Source: Siniperca chuatsi
Taxonomy: Eukaryota > Chordata > Actinopteri > Centrarchiformes > Sinipercidae
Assembly: GCF_020085105.1 (NCBI RefSeq)
Contig: NC_058042.1
Span: forward strand, 10,243,501-10,307,500
Length of the DNA: 64,000 nt
Direction: 5' to 3'
This document shows positions 19,990 to 31,200 of this stretch, one piece after another. Made by a program: the position numbers and the translations under genes. Every line of letters begins with the position of its first letter. Positions within the stretch are counted from its first letter, which is position 1. The notes beneath the pieces were generated by a model. The model did no database searches and was not told the DNA's origin. It was given only the letters and a program-made list of their open reading frames with translations.

Positions 19990-22900
19990 GCTGGCATACT
20001 TAATGTTGCATTACTGCCACCTTGTGGAGTTCATTTTCTGCTTCACTGAGCACTTTCTCTCTCAGTATCCCCCCCCCCCCCCTCAATGATCTCCAAAATC
20101 CTTTTTATTCTTGTATAATAGCCGAAATAGTTGTAGTTCAGTAAACATGCCCTCACGCTCACATATCTCCTTGCATTGTTCACTAAAACCAGTCAGACGC
20201 ATTCCTGCAATGTGTTGTAAACTGCTATGTTCTATTGTTAATCTTGTCATTCATTTGCACTACCCGGTACTCTTGCACTACTTGATACTATGTGTTGTCC
20301 AGCTGTTGCCTGTATAAAATATGTTTATGTTTGCTTTGTTTTGCTGTGTGTCTCTATTTGTATCTTTCTGTGAATTTGGAGAAAATGAAGTAGAACATTA
20401 GTCATCCCAAAGGAATTTGAGGCTCTAACTTCCCCTTCTCCTACACCCATACCCCTACATTACGCCTACCAATACCAGCTGCACTGCTGCTGCTCCGTGA
20501 CCTTTAATCTACTTGTGGAGTTGTATAAAAAGTAATAGTTGTGTCTGTGGAACAATGTGGTCTAAAAACCTAAATTACACTTAAATTACATAACTTGTTG
20601 GCTTATGCAACACATTGTGGAAATGGCTAAAGTGCCATTGAAATGAATCCATATATTATAAACGTTTTGTAGTCTGTTGTACGTTGTTGTTTGATTGTGC
20701 AATCAAACTTTTTTCACAACATAAGCAATAAAGTTTTTATATTGGGTTCAAACTGTATCCAGAAGAGTTTTGCTTTGAATGAATTTATATATTAACAGCT
20801 TTTTTTGTATAGCACTTTTTAAAAAAACAACAAAGTTGGGGGGATGGGATTAAAATAAAAGAAAGTAATGCAAAGTGCAATGGTGTCTTTTTCAGGAATA
20901 CCCTGTTAACACTCACACACATCCACACCAGGAAGATGCCCAGTACAACCAGTGTGATCTAATGGCCACTAAGTGTCTTCACTGGAGCAGTTGGGGGTTA
21001 AAGGCTGTGCTCGAGGGCACCTCAGTGGCGGTAATGAGGGATGGGCAAGTGTTGCTCTGTCACTGTCCACTTTCACATTTATACTGCCAGTCCAGAGATC
21101 AACCTTCCAGTAACAGTAAGAAGAAATAATAACACATTTAAGATATTAGGAATGCTAAAGGAAAACTTAATTGAATCAATTATACCTTAAATCTTAATTG
21201 AAAATATGCTAAAGGTGTATTATAACCTATCAAAGTTGCTGTGGCCAAATCCTCTGTCTATGAATTGTTTCTGACTTTTGGTTTGAATTATCAAGCCCAA
21301 GGTTGTTGTTTTTTTGTGACAGGCTGATGTAATGTTGATATTTTCAGCTTATTTGAATAAAAGTAACAGAATAAGATCCATCAGAAAGCACTTTGACTTT
21401 GATGTCACAAGGCAGGGCTCAAGCTTCAATTGAACAATTATGGTTAAACCTGCTTTCATCAGGCTCAGACTCACAGACGCACACAAGCAGCACAATAGTC
21501 ACAGTGTGCTCTGCTCCATATCACATGACACTTATTTCTGTGTATTATACCACACACACACTTATCATCACTCTAGTCATTTCCTGGTACAGGGCTTCCT
21601 GCCTTCAGTGGGATCAAAAGTCTGTGTAGCAATTACTGATCAGATTCAAAGAACTTTAAGCTCAACTGTAATTCAGAAAATCATGTTTTGTGGAAAACAA
21701 ACATACTGTCCATAGTTTAATAGCAAAATATGTTACACATGTAACAGTTTGGACTTAATTAAAGGAATACTGTGTAATAGATGTGGTGAATCATTTAGGC
21801 TGAATGTGTGCAATGAGTTGCAAAAAAGAAAATGTCTTTTTGAAACATTTTGCTGTTTGAATCCAGTACAAGAAATGCACCTACATGAATGAAAAGCTAA
21901 AAATCAACATTAAAGTTCACTGGTGAACAAGCTGAAACAAGCACGCACATGCCAAATTCTTAGAGGTGTTGGACAGAAAAATGAGGGTGTGATGAATCAC
22001 CTGAAAGCGGTGTCAATAAATAATACACCTACAGTGTACAGACTCTATTTCTACCTAATGGACTTCCTGAAAATAACATCTAAATTCATTAAATCTGCAG
22101 TTTTAATATTGATGAACAGGAATAGAGGTTTCAAATGGCTTAGATAAACATCCTCTGGTGCTTTATTAGTTTCACTGAATCAGTGGAATGAATTGATTGC
22201 ATCTCATCATAGTCTCTCTGGTATAACACTGATGTGTGCTTAGCGTGTTTGAAATATGGTTAGATTTGCATCCAACCATTGGCTTCCCCAGAGAACCAGA
22301 TGAGAGCTAGCCCATGTCGAGTACAATGCGTGTGAACAGTCCAGGTGCTGCTCCAGCTTTTGTCCGAGTTTAAAAGGCAGCGATAAGCTGTGACATAGAT
22401 AGGTTTGCCCTCATCATCCTATTACCTTTTACTGTGTGTTCATTCATTGTTCATCCTTTTGTAATGTCCCCTATTCTTAACCTTTCTATTTGTTTCTAAA
22501 GAGTCATCATCCAACACAAATATTGCTGCGCTCTAACAATCATCTTCTGTAATGTGTTCAGGCAAGTTGAGAAGAGGAAATAGCAGAAAATGTTATTTGT
22601 CTCAACTATGAGAACATTAATACCCTTTTGTCAGCTAGCTGAGAGGGCAAAACTGTTTTAGAGGATTATGATGCAAATATCTACTGTATATATCATTTGA
22701 GTAATATTATCTGGCCAAACCTTGAATATATTAAAAAGAATAGTTTGACATTTTGGGAAACATGCTTCGTTGCTTTCTTGTCGAGTGTTAGATGAGAAGA
22801 TTGATACCACTCCCACATCTTGTACCGTACAGTATGGTAAATATATAGCTGGAGCCAGCAGTCAGTTAGCTTAGCTTAGCTTAGCACAAAGACTGGAAAT

Positions 22901-23740
22901 AGGGGAAAACAGCTAGTCTGGCTCTGTCCAAAGATAACTAAATCCACCTACCAGCACCTCTCTCCCTCATTAATCATCTCACGACCCCTCAGATTTATCT
23001 CCTAACCCTTTGGAGGGGGCCTGAACCTTAGATTGGGAACCATATACTGGACTAAACTGTATATAAAGGACCAAACTGTATATAAAGTAGTTAAAACTAA
23101 CTCCACCTCAAACAGCTACAACAGTAAAATGCGCATTGACGCATCAGTAGCCCTTTTAACAATATAATAATGTAAGGAATTTACATGTACTTTGCAAGAG
23201 ATTATTATAAGAATTATCATTATTGTTTAATATATTACAGAGTAGGACTGTACATTATCCATTTTTCTTATATTCAAGTTAATATGGTAAAAATATGTAA
23301 TATATTTTTAAATAACTGAAAAGTTGCTGCAATATATTGCAGATATGTTTGGTATTTTGCACAATACATTCTAAACACATTTCCAAATGACATATCATAT
23401 AGAAAATATATTCCAGATAAGTATATTTTATATTGCACATAAAATAATTACACTGTGACTTTTTCTCTCTATATAGAGAATATTTGTTCCAGGTGCCGAG
23501 GGATTGATGTATATTGCACAAAGAATATTGCAATATTGTTATGTTATCTATCAATTAAAATACTGTTGATAATATTGTCCTATTATACTAAATACAGTAT
23601 CTCAGTGTCTCAGAGATGTGAATAAATAAATCATTACCACCAGAGGAGGGTAAATATTTAGTAGAAATCAACCATTCCAAAAGAACATGTGAAGGGCATC
23701 TGTTTGGTGGTTTAAATGCGTCACCAATTTAGGGCGTGTT
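19990..23740. other. Repeat-rich spacer between USP8 and HDC (divergent genes)
   Basis: No exon was recognised. Contents include a poly-C run (20069-20081), a repeat-like block at 20960-21110 (GGGCACCTCAGTGGCGGTAATGAGGG), the repeat at 22728-22960, and an AT-rich repeat-like stretch at 23225-23590 rich in AATATATTGCA units. The two flanking genes are transcribed away from each other, so regulatory sites for both are expected here but were not resolved. Confidence 0.5.
22728..22960 (+). repeat. Dispersed teleost repeat with TTAGCTTAGCTTAGCACAAAG core (copy 1)
   Basis: Contains GTTTGACATTTTGGGAAAC, GAGTGTTAGATGAGAAGATTG and the core TTAGCTTAGCACAAAGACTGG followed by CTCTGTCCAAAG. A second copy is at about 46580-46690. 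This block order is a familiar fish interspersed repeat; its class is not assigned here. Confidence 0.7.
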
Positions 23741-23753
23741 CTTCACAACAGGG

Positions 23754-23762
23754 TCTATATAG
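23754..23762 (+). promoter_or_regulatory. Putative HDC TATA box
   Basis: TCTATATAG lies about 100 bases upstream of the HDC ATG at 23859, a distance that leaves a short 5' UTR. It is the only TATA-like motif in the immediate upstream region. Function is inferred from position. Confidence 0.5.
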
Positions 23763-23858
23763 TTCTGCAATCTCTGCTACCGAATACACAAAGCATAACT
23801 GCAGCCACCTGTTACAAGCAGCGAATTAACTCAAAGAGCTCTCATCTCAAAAAAAAAA

Positions 23859-26800
23859 ATGCAGGCTGAGGAATACAATCGCAGAGGTAATAATAGGTTC
23901 CATTTTATTATATTGACTCATTTGGCTGTGTTGTATTTCACTGCAAATAATGACAAGTTAACAATAGCCAAAATAAAGATGATTAATACATTTTAATAGG
24001 AATATCATTCCAGCTGTTACAGTGTCTGTTACTGATCAGGTAAGGAGCTGGTGGACTACATCACAGAGTACCTGGGCTCCATCAGGGAGAGGAGGGTGAT
24101 TCCAGATGTGAAGCCAGGTTACATGAAGGAGCTTCTCCCTGATGCTGCACCTACAGAGCCGGAGGACTGGGAGAGTATCTTCAACGACATTGAGAAAGTC
24201 ATCATGCCAGGAGTAAGTTCCTACTGTCATCCATCATCAAATCGGTAATTTGAAACTATGGCAAGGAAGCAAGTATTTTCTCACCTTTATCCCCAGGTGG
24301 TTCACTGGCAGAGCCCTCACATGCATGCCTACTACCCCAGTCTGACTTCATGGCCCTCTATGCTCGGGGACATGCTGGCCGATGCCATCAACTGTGTTGG
24401 ATTCACCTGGGTAAGGGGATCACCCACACTTTTTTCTCCACTACACGAAAAACAGCACAACAAAGAAGTCATACAATCCGAATAAATTGAATTGTCCATT
24501 TCGGTTTTGAACAGGCCTCCAGCCCAGCATGTACAGAATTGGAAATGAATGTGATGGACTGGTTGTGTAAAGCACTGGGGCTCCCCTCCTTCTTCCTGCA
24601 TCACCATCCTGACAGCAGAGGTGGAGGCATACTGCAGGTTCGTGACACCCTGATCTGTTTATTTTAAACCCAAAACCTTCATACAGCAGTCACTGTGGTA
24701 ACTGGTAACTCTCCTGTTAGAGCACAGTCAGTGAGAGTACACTGGTTGCTCTGCTGGCAGCCAGGAAAGACAAAATTTTGCAGCTGCGGGCTGAGCTCGA
24801 CCAGGACGTGGACGACTCAGTCCTAAATTCAAGACTGGTGGCCTACGCTTCAGATCAGGCCAGTGTTACCTCTTCTTTAACAATAACTTCCTATCAATCA
24901 GATGAAATATGCTGAGAAACTGATGTGATGTGCTTTTACAGGCTCATTCCTCAGTTGAGAAGGCAGGTCTGATCTCTCTGGTGAAGATCAGGTTTCTGCC
25001 CACCGATGAACAGTTGTCTCTGAGAGGAGACACTTTGAAACAAGCCATACAAGAAGACAGGAGGAGAGGACTGGTCCCTTTCATGGTAGGTATTTGACAC
25101 TGAAGGATGGGTGGATATCATGGGGGTTAAGGGGTGTTTATGTGGAGGATTTAAGAATCATGCCAGTGTTTTTTCATGTTTTAGCTGACATCACGTACTG
25201 CTGCGCAAAACTACTTTTGAAAGCAAGGAGGAACTGTTTTCCCTTATCCCTTTCTTGTTGGTGCATTCAAGGAAAATCCAACATCTGAGATTTGAAAGTC
25301 AGTTGTCAAATGACAGTTTCTTCAATTCAAGAGATTACGACATTTACATGTCCTTTTCTTGACATCCTTGCATGCTTGTTGGTTTCCCAACAACCTAACA
25401 TCTGCGATGCTTTTCAGCAGCTAACCGTCAAACATCTGAAGCTTCCTTAAATGTGCTACCATGAGGGAGTTTTCTACTGTTCGTGCTTCAGACTTTATCA
25501 GACAAATAGCCAGTGGATGAAAGTAACGTAAAGTACATTTACTCAAGTACAGTACTTACAGTAACATATTGTAAGTACAATTTTGAGGCACTTGTACTTT
25601 ACTTGAGTATTTAAAAAAAACACAAACTTATAAAATACAATATATTAAAGAATGAAGATTAAACCAGTGGTTTCCAACCTTTTTGGTTTGTGACTCCTTA
25701 TATAAAAACAGTGTTTAGTTGGGGCTGCTTGTCAAAGAGACATTTCCCTTCTAAACTTCTCAGATGATTTTCTTTAAATAATTGTTTGAGGCAAAAAGAG
25801 GGAAAATTATCAAATTTTACAAAAAAAGCAAACACTGGAGAAAAATCTGAAAATGTAATACAAATGTCTGTCTCAGAACCTGTTTTTTCCTCTTTTCAGC
25901 TGTGTGCAACTTTAGGAACTACAGGAGTGTGTGCCTTTGACAATCTATCTGAACTGGGACCAGTCTGTACGTCTTTTTTATTAATTAATTAATAAAATAA
26001 TAATTATTAATTCATTTTATTCCCCATAATGTCTGCTTTAACACTGCCTGTAAAATCAAAACATTGTGCTGTTGCATTGAGATGCATTAGAAGAATTACA
26101 GTACTTGGATTAAAATAATTTTTTACAGGTGTAGAAGAGGGACTTTGGCTCCATGTTGATGCTGCGTACGCTGGCTCAGCCTACTTCTGTCCTGAGCTCC
26201 GCTGGTCCCTAGAGGGCATTGAATTTGCTCACTCTTTTGTCTTCAACCCTTCCAAGTGGATGATGGTCCATTTTGACTGCACAGCTTTCTGGTGAGTAAG
26301 AACACTGAAACCTTATCTCACCTCTATAAACATTATCTATGAAAGTAGGCCTGAAACTAAAAACCAATAAATCCAAATTTAATATGAAGGATACTTGTTG
26401 GTTGGTAATATGGTTTAACTTTGTTTTCTCAGGGTGAAGGATAAATATAAGCTCCAACAGACGTTCACTGTTGATCCTGTTTACCTCAGACATGAAAACT
26501 CACAGGCAGCCACAGACTTTATGGTATGATACTGTCATGTCTTCACCAAATTAAAGATTAAATTGTCAGAGTGAATCATTTCATGCAATGACACTACTTT
26601 TTTCTGTTGTTCAGCATTGGCAAATTCCCCTCAGCCGACGTTTCCGTTCTCTCAAACTCTGGTTTGTTATGCGCTCCTTTGGACTGAAAAACCTCCAGGG
26701 TCATATCAGACATGTAAGTGGCATTCAGTTCTCTTCATGCAAATTGTTTTAGGAATAAATATCAGATATTATCAGATGAGGGACCTCACACAGAGTGCAG

Positions 26801-27861
26801 GGAATTCTGTGACAACCCACATATCAGTATTTTTTTTAAGTTTTCAGAATTTGCATGTATATTTTTTCTGTATTTTTTAGGGAATTGAGATGGCAAAGCT
26901 CTTGGAGTCTCACATAAGGAGTGACCCAAATTTCGAGGTTCCTGCTGAGAGGCACCTTGGCCTGGTGGTCTTCTGTCTGAAAGTATGTAGCACAAATTTG
27001 GACCGTAAACTACAAAAATGTTTGTAAAGCAACATTTAGCAACGTTTATGAATATTTTATGTCATTTTCTTATTCTAGGGAGGAAATGCTTTGACACAGG
27101 AGCTGTTGAGGAGACTGACCCGGTCAGGCACCATGTACCTCATCCCTGCAGACATTCACACCAAACGCATCATTCGATTTACAGTGACCTCACAGTTCAC
27201 TACCGCAGATGACATCCTTAAGGACTGGAGCATCATCTCCAAAACGGGTTCCACTCTTCTGGCTGAGACACAGGCTCTGAATAACGCAGACCAACTAAAA
27301 TCAGGGAAACATGAGGAGATAGGAGCTGAAGAAAACCAAGACCCTGACTCAGACACCAGGTCTGAGGAGAGAGAGGATGCTGCCTCCAGGCTGGACAAGG
27401 CTGAGGTGGAGCTGTGGATCGACAAGGCTTGGACTCGATCTAGGAGACCAATGCGCTCTCTTAGCTGCAACAGCGAGCCTCTGCCTTACACTTACATTGG
27501 GCCGCTGTCTGGCTACGACTTTGAAACAAGGCCTAGTCTTAAAGATGCTGCAGGTGCCCTCCCCGCGCCGTCAACGACAGGATCTGGCCCTGTGTTCAAG
27601 ATTACAGAGATGCCTTCAAATCTTCTGGGTAAACAGGTCCTGAAAAAGCTGACAAAGTTCTACAGCGTGCCCAGTTTCTGCAACCAGTGGGTGCAGTGTA
27701 GCCGGCACCAGCTGTGCTGCCCTCTGAAGGTTTCACAGGCAACTCAAAAACACTTGTCCTCTAGCTGCAGAAGAATGAACTGTATGTCTTCTTCTCCTGT
27801 AGCCAACACAGCTCCCTCTCCTACTCCACTGGAAACTGCCACTGCACCTAAGCTCCTGTAA
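23859..27861 (+). CDS. hdc: Histidine decarboxylase (PLP-dependent), histamine synthesis
   Basis: Twelve exons: 23859-23886, 24040-24212, 24297-24410, 24515-24637, 24721-24858, 24942-25085, 25900-25966, 26129-26291, 26433-26523, 26615-26713, 26881-26982, 27079-27861; 674 residues (human 662). Group II PLP decarboxylase converting L-histidine to histamine in the cytosol. Visible landmarks: [19 protein letters not shown] substrate/PLP region, HVDAAYAG with D273, and the PLP Lys in [12 protein letters not shown], which falls at K305, the same number as in human HDC. The C-terminal tail carries RSLSCNSEP and [11 protein letters not shown], motifs that separate HDC from DOPA decarboxylase, which lacks this long tail. 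The tail is acidic (about residues 485-530) and less conserved. The start ATG follows a poly-A run and gives [10 protein letters not shown], matching other HDCs. Intron 5 has a GC donor at 24859. The neighbour downstream is convergent slc27a2. Confidence 0.97.
25511..25612 (+). repeat. GTAAC/TACTCAAGTAC palindromic repeat (HDC intron 6)
   Basis: Starts CAGTGGATGAAAGTAAC and continues with AAGTACATTTACTCAAGTAC and TTGTACTTTACTTGAGTATTT. Related copies are at 37932-38093, 45505-45670, 49469-49912 and 53079-53500. The CAGTGG...CCACTG ends suggest a non-autonomous hAT-like family, but that class call is tentative. Confidence 0.7.
25665..25820 (+). mobile_element. hAT-like repeat end in HDC intron 6
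   Basis: Begins CAGTGGTTTCCAACCTTTTTGG, the usual hAT-type terminal sequence, then GTGACTCCTTATATAAA and TTCTAAACTTCTCAGATG. The same sequence in inverse orientation closes at 45425. The right boundary is approximate. Confidence 0.6.
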
Positions 27862-28053
27862 TGATCCTGAAAGCAGCGTACAGTAATTCATACACACACG
27901 GTAAATCAGCTATTGATAATTAGACAATTTAGTACTGTACCAGGTGTGTTGGTGCTGAGCCAGCACAGTCAGCTCTTGGCAAATTGAAGATCACTATCTG
28001 TGTCAATGATTTGGGATTGCTTTGCTCATTTACAATCATGTTTTCAAAAGCTT

Positions 28054-28062
28054 TTTATTAAA
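28054..28062. terminator. Overlapping antisense poly(A) signals of HDC and slc27a2
   Basis: Plus strand ATTAAA at 28057-28062 lies about 195 bases after the HDC stop. Minus strand AATAAA (28059-28054) lies about 210 bases after the slc27a2 stop. The two hexamers overlap by three base pairs. An additional plus-strand AATAAA near 28249 is an alternative for HDC. Confidence 0.5.
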
Positions 28063-28267
28063 AAGTATTTCAAACAAAATGATATCCCTTGAAATTTTTC
28101 AGTACACAATATTCTCCACAGAAGGTAAAGTAGCTCATAAAATGTGCAGTACATAAATGCTCAGTGTGCAGGTCATTTACAATTATTTGGCATCCTGTAT
28201 CACCTAATACCTAAAAATCAAATGTACTCTTTGAGGTTGACAATCCAATAATAAACACTGATCTCAT

Positions 28268-31200
28268 TCAGAGCCTGATTTTTCCCTCTGTGATGGAGTT
28301 GAATATCTCCTGAGTCATGGGTACGTAGCCCTTATTGTCCTCCAGGTAGAACAAAGGGTCCCAGATGATGGCAGGGTTGAAGCCCTCCTCTGCCAGTTTC
28401 ACCTTCATTTGCTTAAACGTCCCAGTTACTACCAGTGCATCCTAACAGAGAGAAATAAAAGTTTAAACAAGGGTTGCAAGACATTTTCAGTCAAATTCCT
28501 GATTGTTTTAGATGTCATAATCTTGTAAGTAAATTCAGCAGGACTTTGTTCACCTGTATGCGTAAGAAACGTGGTCTTGCATAGCTGGGGAGGTAGTTTT
28601 TGACATGCTGATATGCAGCTTTGCCGTCAAAGTTCATGTTTTCTTTCAGCTTCACTGCGGCCATTCCAATTCTTCCCTCGTGTCCTAATAAGTTATGGTC
28701 AAAGTAAAAAGAGGAGATATTTCTTTATGTCTTTCATACTATCGCAAAGTATATGAGCACTTTTTTCAAATACATGCATTCCTGTTTCAAATTCTTCTCA
28801 ATTTCAATATTTTTAAACTTCATTTGCAGGATTACATGGTTCATAATTACAATGATTAATGACTAATGGGAATGTGAAAGTCCAAGAGGTCTTACAAAAC
28901 CTTTAAAAAACCCAAATAGACTCAAACATATATAGTGGTGAGATGAAAGGCTTTTAGTAAAATGTTGTATTTTGGAGATACACATTTTCATCCACATGAG
29001 ATCTTTCTAATAACCTTATCTAATTAGTATGTCCTTTATACGTCTTAAATCATTGCTAATAATATAATTATTACCTGGCACCTTCACACCATAGACATTA
29101 GCCTCCTCAATGCAGTCCACCATGAGCAAATGATCGGCCACCTCTGTGGTTGCCACATTTTCTCCTTTCCACCTGTATTCGATGACAACACAAAGACAGT
29201 ATGTGCATAACTTAGCTGCAATGTTGTCATGTAGCAATGGGAACAGTTTGTCATAATTTAGATACAAGCATAGTCTGACAAAACTTTTTTTGATTTTCAG
29301 AAAATGCTGAAATAATAATTACATGAAGATTCTTAATTTTACCAACTACAAGGGATAAAATATTGAAAGTAAAACAGAATAACCAGGGTGTCTGCAATTC
29401 CTGAAATCTGAAAAGTTGATAAAACTTGCAGGGATTCTGGATAAAATACATCTACAAAAGGTCAACCATCTTACACATTTCAGGCTTTGTTCTGCCTCTG
29501 ACATTGTTATCTAACCAATAGTAACACTATTTCCAGATGTGGGCTCCTTGTCTCCATTATTTACTCAGCTTGTCAAATTTGTACAATTTGTTTCATCCAC
29601 GGACCTGAAAGTGTCTCCAATGCGGTCTTGAAAGAAGACAAATCCCTCATTGTCTATCTTTAGAAGGTCGCCACTGTTAAAGTATAAGTCTCCCTTCACA
29701 AACACGTCTCTCAGCTTCTTTTTCTCTGTCTGCTGCTTGTTCTTAGCGTAGCCGGCGAAAGGTGTTCTTTCTCCGATCTTTGCCACCAACAAACCGGTCT
29801 CTCCTGCAGGTGAAAGCAACAAGCAAATATGTATTAGTAAGAGCTAAAAGGTCAAGAGAGAAACATATTTTTGGAGGAGACTGGCTCACCTCTGGGGACT
29901 TCAATACAAAATCCTCTGGAGTCTTTGACAGGCTCCTCTTTCTCCGTGTCATACCTTATGAGGGCATATGGACATCCCATCTGAAACACAACAAGAACAA
30001 CAAGAATAAAACATATGGAAAAGAATAAAGTTATAGTAATCAGCCATATAAATAATCTTGTTTTGCACATTTAAATTCTTACTACTTCAGTTTATATACT
30101 ATTTATGTTGTAATGGTGCAATTAGCACCTGTAAAAGTTTAATTAAAAAAAGTCCAGCCAACCCTGCAAGTTCATCCCATGGTGTTAAATGTAACCTTAC
30201 AACAAAATACTGAAACTTATTTGCATAAGGGACAAATAAACAGCATTTATCCCCCTCTCTTACTTTGTGGAGAAAATGCTCTTTGCCAATAGCTCCAACT
30301 TTGCCGACATAGTTGACAAAGCCAACATTTCCTTCTGTCGCTCCGTAGCATTCACAGATACGAATGTCCCCAAATCGCTGCAGGAAGTCAGCCCAGGTGT
30401 CGGCCCTTATCCCGTTCCCCAAAGCCAATCGGACTTTATGATCTCTGTCATTGTCTCTCTACAGGAGAGTGAAGGAGTGGAGAGAATAGGATAATAAACA
30501 CCACATTATGTTTCCCTTTGGTCTTGAGTAGAAGCAATGTGCCATGCAAATATCATTAAAAACTATTTAAGCTGCTAATAAATTTACCAAAATATTGTTG
30601 GTAATAATGCTAAAACAATATAACCATATGTGATATTATCCTGAGGTTTACCTTTGGTGTGTTGCAGAGGTAGCGCATAATTTCTCCTATGTACTGAACA
30701 ACAGTCACATTGTACTTTCTACAGTCATTCCAGAAGTGGGAGGCAGAGAATTTACGTCTTAAAACAACAGTGATGCCTAGAAATGAAGAGGCACAGATTT
30801 CAGCCTCACATAATCTCACACTGAGAGCTCAGTAAGTGTTGTAAACGTGTGACCTTTTGGACTTTGAAATATAAACAGTGGAAATGAGAGCCAAACTGCC
30901 AGTTATTTGAAGTCATACACCTGTTAGTTTAACCTTTAGTAAACTCATCAGAATGCAGTCTGGAAATCATGTTTTGCAGTTGTATCATGCCATGAATTAC
31001 CTTTTTCTATGGCTCCACACAGTCCCATCAGAAAGCCAGCACTGTGGTAAAGAGGCAGGTATACATAGATGATATCGTCTGAGTGTATACCAGCAACAGC
31101 CTGAAGAAAAGATGACATCCATAGCCTCTCGTGGTTAATTACAGCTGCCTTGGGAAGCCCTAAAAGATAACATCGCCATTAGAAGCGGACGTAGCATATT

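Noticed and set aside
20875-21129. 84-codon plus-strand frame between USP8 and HDC
   Set aside because: It overlaps a repeat-like block (GGGCACCTCAGTGGC...) and has no family motif.
24859-24870. GT donor a few bases downstream of the HDC GC donor
   Set aside because: Using the GT at 24864 would add five bases and break the frame into the next exon.
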